Shown piece by piece: positions 59,586 through 64,000 of a stretch of 64,000 nt of DNA (positions within the stretch are counted from its first letter, which is position 1; each line of letters starts with the position of its first letter). The notes below the pieces were generated by a model. That model worked only from the letters and a program-made list of their open reading frames with translations. It searched no databases and had not been told where the DNA came from. Position numbers and translations under genes: made by a program. This DNA is from JBEIFW01 sp046081125 (GTDB lineage: Bacteria; Actinomycetota; Acidimicrobiia; Acidimicrobiales; Ilumatobacteraceae). The stretch spans positions 1-64,000 of the forward strand of contig JBJTVH010000032.1 in the NCBI GenBank assembly GCA_046081125.1, written 5' to 3'.

Positions 59586-61655
59586 GTGGGCACACTGCGG
59601 ACGTTGGCGCTCGTCGCCGTCGTCGCGGCCGTCGCCCCGGCCGCCGTCGCTCCGAGCCCGGCTGCGGCCCAGAGCGCCGAGGCGGCACCCTCACTCGCCG
59701 TCGCCACCGATCGCGTCCGGACCGCAGCGGCCGAGGTGGCCGATCTCGAACGTCAGGCGCAGGCGATCGCCGGTGACCTGAACTCGTCCGAATCGACGGT
59801 GTCGTCGATCACCGGGCAGGTGTCGGCCGACCAGCGAGAGGCCTCCGAGCTGATCGCCGCCGCGAAGCGTCAGGTGGTCGCCGGCTACGTGCGGGGCTCG
59901 GGCGGCAACGAGGTCTCGTTCCTCGCGGCCGTCGCCCGCCCGAACGGCAACGACGCCGCCTGGAGCCTCGGCATCCTGCGGGCCGCCAACCAGCGGACCG
60001 TGGCTCTCGCCCTCGAGGCCCGGCGGCGGCAGGGCTCCTCGTCGGCGCAGCTCGTGCGTGCGCTCAGCGCCCGGGACCAGGTGCTGCGCGGCCTCACGAA
60101 CCTGTCCGAACAACTCACACGGGCCCGCTCGATGCTCCGGGTGGCCGAAACCGAGCTGGGACGCACGATCGTCACCCGGGTCGCCCCGGCGACGATCGAG
60201 GGCATGAGCACCGTCGCCTACGACGCGTACCGGCGGGCCGGCGCCGCAGTTGCGATCGAACGACCGCAGTGCGGGTTGCGGTGGGAACTGCTCGCTGCGA
60301 TCGGGCGCACCGAATCGAACCACGGCATGGGGCGCCTCGATGCCAACGGTATGACCAGCCCGAAGATCACCGGCATTCCGATCGGGCCCGACACCGATGC
60401 GGGCGAGTTCGACGGTGACGCGGCCGTCGACCGTGCCGTCGGCCCGATGCAGTTCATCCCCTCGACGTGGCGGCGGTGGGCGGCCGACGGCAACGGCGAC
60501 GGGCGGAGCGAGATCGACAACATCTACGACGAGTCGCTCGCGGCCGGGCGGTACTTGTGTGCCGCTGCGGGCGCGTTGACGCTGCGCACCCGCGACGGTG
60601 TCGTGCGGGCCATCCTCGCCTACAACCCCAACGACGAGTACCTGCGAGTGGTCGGCGCCCGGTTCGAGGCACTCGCGCAAGACGTGGCCTCCGGGTGGTT
60701 CAGCGTCGCCGATCTCCCCTCCCCCGGTGCACGACCCGGCGAGGGGGTCAATGGGGGCACACCGCCCCGCCCGGACGACCCGGCGAGCCCGAGCCCGGCG
60801 ACGGCAGTGCGAACCCTGACGGTGTTCGGGCCGGATGCGGTGCTCGTTCCCGTTCTACCCGGCCAGCCCGCCGACGCCCGCTGCGACCAGGCCTCCTCGG
60901 TCCTGCTCGGCCGAGCCGGCTGGGTGCGCTGCGCCCTGGCGCCGACGCCGGGCACCACCGAGGTGCCGGTGCTCGACCCCTGCCTGCCCGCGCCGTACGA
61001 CCCACGACTGGTGGCCTGCGTGGCCGATCCGCTCCAGCCGGTGCGACTCGTGCGGACCGCGAACCCGGTCGCCGCGGCGCCCATGCGGCCGGGCCCTCCG
61101 CAGCTCGCTCTCGTGCTCGCAGGTGGCGACCGGTGCCGGCCACTGCCCCGCGGGACCGCACCACCGCCGCTACCCCCGGACCCGACCCCGCCCACGACCA
61201 CGATCCCTCCGACGACCACGACGCTGACACCGACCACGACGCTGACACCGACCACGACGCTGGCACCGACCACGACGCTGGCACCGACCACGACGACCAG
61301 CTCGACCACGACGCTCGCACCGACCACGACGCTCGCACCGACCACGACGCTGGCACCGACCACGACGCTGGCACCGACCACGACGACCACGAGCGCGACG
61401 ACCACGACGACCAGCTCGACCACGACGACCAGCTCGACCACGACGACCAGCTCGACCACGACGACCTCGACCGTGGCACCGACGACGACCACCACCACGC
61501 TCGCTCCCGTCCCGACCGCAGGGGTCACCTACCGCTGCGCGAGCGGTGCGGAGGTGGACGGTCAGCCGGACCGCACCGCTGCGACCTGGAAGGTCGCCGT
61601 GCGTCAGCCTGGGATCACCGCCCGGGCCGTCGCCGTGGCCGAGGCGATCGACTGA
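59586..61655 (+). CDS. Secreted lytic transglycosylase-like protein with Thr-rich repeats
   Basis: A 689-residue exported protein. A signal peptide spans about 1-28 (ending AAAQS). Residues 40-200 are a helical, probably coiled-coil domain like the N-terminus of RipA or CwlO proteins. A lysozyme-like transglycosylase domain follows at about 225-370: catalytic Glu243 in AIGRTESNHG, then VGPMQFIPSTWRRWA, NIYDESLAAGRYLC and AILAYNPNDEYL. Then come a Cys-containing region of about 150 residues and, from about 530, a long Thr/Ser/Pro linker made of repeats, with a short final domain. It probably cuts peptidoglycan glycan strands at the wall. Confidence 0.87.
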   Translation: MGTLRTLALVAVVAAVAPAAVAPSPAAAQSAEAAPSLAVATDRVRTAAAEVADLERQAQAIAGDLNSSESTVSSITGQVSADQREASELIAAAKRQVVAGYVRGSGGNEVSFLAAVARPNGNDAAWSLGILRAANQRTVALALEARRRQGSSSAQLVRALSARDQVLRGLTNLSEQLTRARSMLRVAETELGRTIVTRVAPATIEGMSTVAYDAYRRAGAAVAIERPQCGLRWELLAAIGRTESNHGMGRLDANGMTSPKITGIPIGPDTDAGEFDGDAAVDRAVGPMQFIPSTWRRWAADGNGDGRSEIDNIYDESLAAGRYLCAAAGALTLRTRDGVVRAILAYNPNDEYLRVVGARFEALAQDVASGWFSVADLPSPGARPGEGVNGGTPPRPDDPASPSPATAVRTLTVFGPDAVLVPVLPGQPADARCDQASSVLLGRAGWVRCALAPTPGTTEVPVLDPCLPAPYDPRLVACVADPLQPVRLVRTANPVAAAPMRPGPPQLALVLAGGDRCRPLPRGTAPPPLPPDPTPPTTTIPPTTTTLTPTTTLTPTTTLAPTTTLAPTTTTSSTTTLAPTTTLAPTTTLAPTTTLAPTTTTTSATTTTTSSTTTTSSTTTTSSTTTTSTVAPTTTTTTLAPVPTAGVTYRCASGAEVDGQPDRTAATWKVAVRQPGITARAVAVAEAID
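61190..61500 (+). repeat. Thr-rich coding repeats (18-bp units)
   Basis: Units of ACGCTGGCACCGACCACG type (LAPTTT and LTPTTT) and of AGCTCGACCACGACGACC type (SSTTTT) repeat with 18-base period over about 300 bases. They encode an extended, potentially O-glycosylated linker. Confidence 0.85.
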
Positions 61656-61683
61656 ACGGTCCTCGACGGGCCGGCGCGCCGCG

Positions 61684-62748
61684 TCAGCGGCCCTCGCCGA
61701 GGAACGCGAGCAGGTATTCGTTCACCGTCGCCGGTGCCTCCTCACCCAGGAAGTGGCCCGCCGCGATCGACCGGGCCCGCAGGTCCGGGAAGTAACGGGG
61801 GAACTGCTCGACGAACGGATTGCCGCTCGGGATGCTCGACGCCGACGACGACACGCGACCGGAGTACGAGCCGTAGCACCACAGCACCGGATGCGGATAC
61901 CGCTTGTGCCGGTCCTCGGGCCCGTAGTCGTAGAACAGCGAGTGCCCCGGGTGCTGCTCGAGACCACCGTCGTGCAACCACATCGCCGCCACCTCGGACT
62001 CGGGGAGCGACCGGTAGCGCTCGCCGTGGCGCGCCGCCGGATCGGGGATCACCTCGTGGAACGGCAAGCCGTAGCGGTAGTAGGAGATCGCATGGGCCCA
62101 GGCCTCGGGCTGCGAGAAGGCGCTGACATAGTGCGCGAGGGCCTCGTCGTCGATCCAGGTCGGACGCGGGCGAACCCCGGCGGGAATCGCCGTCCACGGG
62201 TTCTGCGGCCGGGCGCCGAGCCCGGCCGAGTCCGCCCCGGCGAAGAGCACCTCGACGAAGGCCCGATGGTGCTCGGCGAAGAACGCCTCGGCCAGGCCCT
62301 CGGCCTTGAACCAGTACCCGTGCACACCGGCCGGTGACCAGGTGGTGCACAACGTGTCGAGCAGCGCCAGCCGGGTGATGCGATCGGGATGGTCGATGGC
62401 GGCCTTGAACGCGATGATCCCGCCCCAGTCGTGGCCGACCAGCGTGCAGGTGCCGATCCCACGGGCGTCGAGGTAGCGGATCACGTCGTCGGCGAGCAGC
62501 GACCGGCACACCCGTGCTCCAGGCGCGTCGGTACCGCCGAATCCGCGGTTGTCGGGCGCGAAGCATGCATACCCCGCCTCGGACAGCGCCCGCAGCTGAT
62601 GGCGCCACTGATACGAGGTCTGCGGGAAGCCGTGCACGAACACCACTGGCTCACCGGTGCCGGCCTGACGTTCGAAGACCCGCAGGTCGGTGGTCGAGAC
62701 GTACCCCTCGGAGATCCCCATCTGTCGCACGCTACGTTCCTGACCCAT
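61684..62748 (-). CDS. Alpha/beta hydrolase, epoxide hydrolase/haloacetate dehalogenase-like
   Basis: A 354-residue hydrolase. FVHGFPQTSYQWRHQL provides the oxyanion region, DNRGFGGTDAP the family RGxG block, and the nucleophile is Asp107 in LVGHDWGGIIAF, an aspartate as in epoxide hydrolases and fluoroacetate dehalogenases rather than the serine of esterases. The histidine is in IAAGHFLGEEAP. ATG 62748 has GGAG at the right distance, though ATG 62721 (ten residues shorter) is possible. Its start codon overlaps that of the divergent VOC protein by two bases. Confidence 0.87.
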   Translation of the reverse strand: MGQERSVRQMGISEGYVSTTDLRVFERQAGTGEPVVFVHGFPQTSYQWRHQLRALSEAGYACFAPDNRGFGGTDAPGARVCRSLLADDVIRYLDARGIGTCTLVGHDWGGIIAFKAAIDHPDRITRLALLDTLCTTWSPAGVHGYWFKAEGLAEAFFAEHHRAFVEVLFAGADSAGLGARPQNPWTAIPAGVRPRPTWIDDEALAHYVSAFSQPEAWAHAISYYRYGLPFHEVIPDPAARHGERYRSLPESEVAAMWLHDGGLEQHPGHSLFYDYGPEDRHKRYPHPVLWCYGSYSGRVSSSASSIPSGNPFVEQFPRYFPDLRARSIAAGHFLGEEAPATVNEYLLAFLGEGR

Positions 62749-63442
62749 GATGCGTCTCCGCCAACTCGCCCTCGTCGCCGCGGACCTCGAACCGGCGCTC
62801 GATTCGCTCGGGTCCACCCTCGGTGTCGAGCTGTGCTTCCGCGATCCCGGCGTCGCCGAGTTCGGCCTCCACAACGGTCTGCTCGCGATCGGCGACACGT
62901 TCCTCGAGGTGGTCTCGCCGGTCCAGGACGGCACGACGGCCGGCCGGCTCCTGGACAAGCGGGGTGGCGATGGGGGCTACATGGTCATCGTGCAGACCAC
63001 CGAGTACGAGCGCGTGGCCGGCCGTCTCCCCGACCTCGGTGTCCGGGTGGTGTGGCGGCACGAGTCGGCGAAGGCCTCGAGCGTCCACCTGCACCCCAAG
63101 GACCTCGGCGGTCCGATCACCTCGATCGACGCGATGGCCGACGAGGCCGGCTGGCTGTGGGCGGGGCCGACCTGGCGCGACCACGTCCGCACGGGCACCG
63201 TCGCGGAGCTGTCGGGCGCCGTCATCGCCGCAGAGGACCCCGATGCCCTCGCCGCCCGCTGGGCCGAGGTCCTGGACCGTCCGCCCGACGGGCGTGTGAT
63301 CCGGCTCGACCGGGGCCGCATCGTGTTCGAATCGGCCGGCGCGCGCGGGGCCGGCCTCGACGCGATCGAGGTGACGGTCACCGACCGCAGCCGCGCCGGC
63401 GAGGTCCATCAGCTCGTCGGCACCGAGTTCCGTTTCGTCTGA
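62747..63442 (+). CDS. VOC-superfamily (glyoxalase-like) protein
   Basis: A 231-residue protein with two glyoxalase-type halves. RLRQLALVAADLEPALDSL and VELCFRDPGVAEFGLHNGLLAIGDTFLEVVSP form the first beta-alpha-beta unit with a metal-type residue pattern, and GAVIAAEDPDALAARWAEVL starts the second. The N-terminal His of metal-dependent members is not obvious, so it may be a binding protein or cofactor-independent enzyme. It is divergent from the epoxide-hydrolase-like gene, start codons overlapping. Substrate unknown. Confidence 0.83.
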   Translation: MMRLRQLALVAADLEPALDSLGSTLGVELCFRDPGVAEFGLHNGLLAIGDTFLEVVSPVQDGTTAGRLLDKRGGDGGYMVIVQTTEYERVAGRLPDLGVRVVWRHESAKASSVHLHPKDLGGPITSIDAMADEAGWLWAGPTWRDHVRTGTVAELSGAVIAAEDPDALAARWAEVLDRPPDGRVIRLDRGRIVFESAGARGAGLDAIEVTVTDRSRAGEVHQLVGTEFRFV

Positions 63443-63490
63443 CGGCTCCGACCCAGCCGCAATGCCGGCCCCATGCGCCCGGCGACGGCG

Positions 63491-64000
63491 TCAACGGCGC
63501 TTGGCCGGCACGTTGATCTGCTGGCCGGGCAGGATGAGCGTCTCCGTCGACGCCCGGTTCACCCGGAGCAGGTCGCCGAGGTTGACCCCGAGCTTGACCG
63601 AGATGCTCCCCCACCCGTCACCCGCCACGACCGTGTAGCGACCCACGATGGCCACGGTGGTCGTGGGCCCGGCCGTGGTCGGGATCGCCGGCGGGATCTG
63701 GAGGATCATCCCCGGGTACAGCAGCGTGGTGATCGCCATCCGGTTGGCGTCGAGGATCTCCTGCATCGGCAGGTCGGTCTTCTGCGCGATGCGTACCCAG
63801 GTGTCACCCGAGACCACCGTGTACACGCGCATCGGGGGTTTGACGTCGTCGGGGGAGATGATGCGCGGGAGCGTCGTCGAGGTGGGCACCGCCGGCACGT
63901 TGACCGTCGGGAAGGTGGTCGAGCCGGGAGACGGTGGCCGACGGGCGAGAGTGGTCGTGGGGCGAGCGGCCGTGGTGTCGGGACCGGCCTTCGCCGTCCC
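63491..64000 (-). CDS. LysM-domain protein, C-terminal part (partial)
   Basis: The reading frame is open to the window end, so the N-terminus lies beyond. The visible 169 residues begin with a Pro/Thr/Arg-rich linker and contain two LysM modules: YTVVSGDTWVRIAQKTDLPM with LYPGMILQIP, and YTVVAGDGWGSISVKLGVN with ILPGQQINVP. The linker between them is Thr/Pro-rich. LysM binds N-acetylglucosamine glycans in peptidoglycan, so the protein is probably a wall-attached protein or hydrolase of which the enzymatic part is outside the window. It converges on the VOC gene with 48 bases between stops. Confidence 0.85.
   Translation of the reverse strand, partial: GTAKAGPDTTAARPTTTLARRPPSPGSTTFPTVNVPAVPTSTTLPRIISPDDVKPPMRVYTVVSGDTWVRIAQKTDLPMQEILDANRMAITTLLYPGMILQIPPAIPTTAGPTTTVAIVGRYTVVAGDGWGSISVKLGVNLGDLLRVNRASTETLILPGQQINVPAKRR

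Noticed and set aside
61190..61500. Regular repeats as a CRISPR array
   Set aside because: The repeats are contiguous, in frame and encode Thr/Pro/Ser; there are no unique spacers or cas genes.

Overview
The window is a very GC-rich, gene-dense piece of a bacterial chromosome. I read it as Actinomycetota, most likely class Acidimicrobiia or a close relative. The reasons are a mycothiol-type reductase and maleylpyruvate-isomerase-like pair, F420/luciferase-like oxidoreductases, a PimB-type mannosyltransferase, a single-chain long-chain acyl-CoA carboxylase, many CoA-dependent lipid enzymes, Pro/Thr-rich cell-wall proteins and apparently leaderless starts. This placement is an inference from gene content; there is no rRNA in the window. 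I saw no tRNA, rRNA, insertion sequence, prophage or CRISPR array, and no gap between genes reaches 300 bases.

Layout. 1-6.4 kb: end of a sensor kinase coupled to a GerMN lipoprotein (a short MtrB-LpqB-like pair), 6-phosphofructokinase, a small membrane protein, glycerol kinase, an ACT protein, an AlaC-type aminotransferase and pyrophosphatase. 6.4-12.1 kb: a seven-gene minus-strand run (QueG, PimB-like mannosyltransferase, membrane protein, SRPBCC, ArsA-like ATPase, 87-residue protein, ROK glucokinase) with several 4-base overlaps. 12.1-20 kb: a Cys-rich mini-protein divergent from a class III CoA-transferase, a coupled Rv2466c-like reductase/DinB pair, a metallo-hydrolase, a CoA-transferase, QueF, and an overlapping DoxX / DUF2256-DUF3253 / photolyase operon.

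20-38 kb is mostly lipid and ketone metabolism: MarC, the fused acyl-CoA carboxylase, an MFS exporter, an SDR, a HadA/HadB-like hydratase pair, a Baeyer-Villiger monooxygenase with a coupled esterase-like hydrolase and metallo-hydrolase, an LLM enzyme and an acyl-CoA dehydrogenase. 35.7-43.9 kb turns to the cell envelope: an LCP ligase, divergent MurF and Ddl, a Tat-exported protein with an unusual coiled-coil leader, and a GAF-GGDEF diguanylate cyclase interrupted by a one-base frameshift.

44-50.7 kb holds the most distinctive locus. A TetR regulator with a perfect palindrome over its divergent start region faces a tightly coupled four-gene operon: a fatty acyl-CoA reductase fused to a HAD phosphatase, a zinc alcohol dehydrogenase, a LarA-like protein and a PlsC acyltransferase. 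It looks like an uncharacterised lipid pathway. 50.7-64 kb holds an esterase lipoprotein, nucleoside hydrolase, aldo/keto reductase, a HelY-like DExH helicase, an F420-type oxidoreductase, a MaoC hydratase, a secreted transglycosylase with Thr-rich repeats, an epoxide-hydrolase-like enzyme, a VOC protein and the end of a LysM protein.

Two patterns cross the window. Many genes not inside operons have a TANNNT or CANNNT hexamer exactly 6-7 bases before the start codon, as expected for leaderless transcripts. Short tandem duplications sit at or just after several stop codons.
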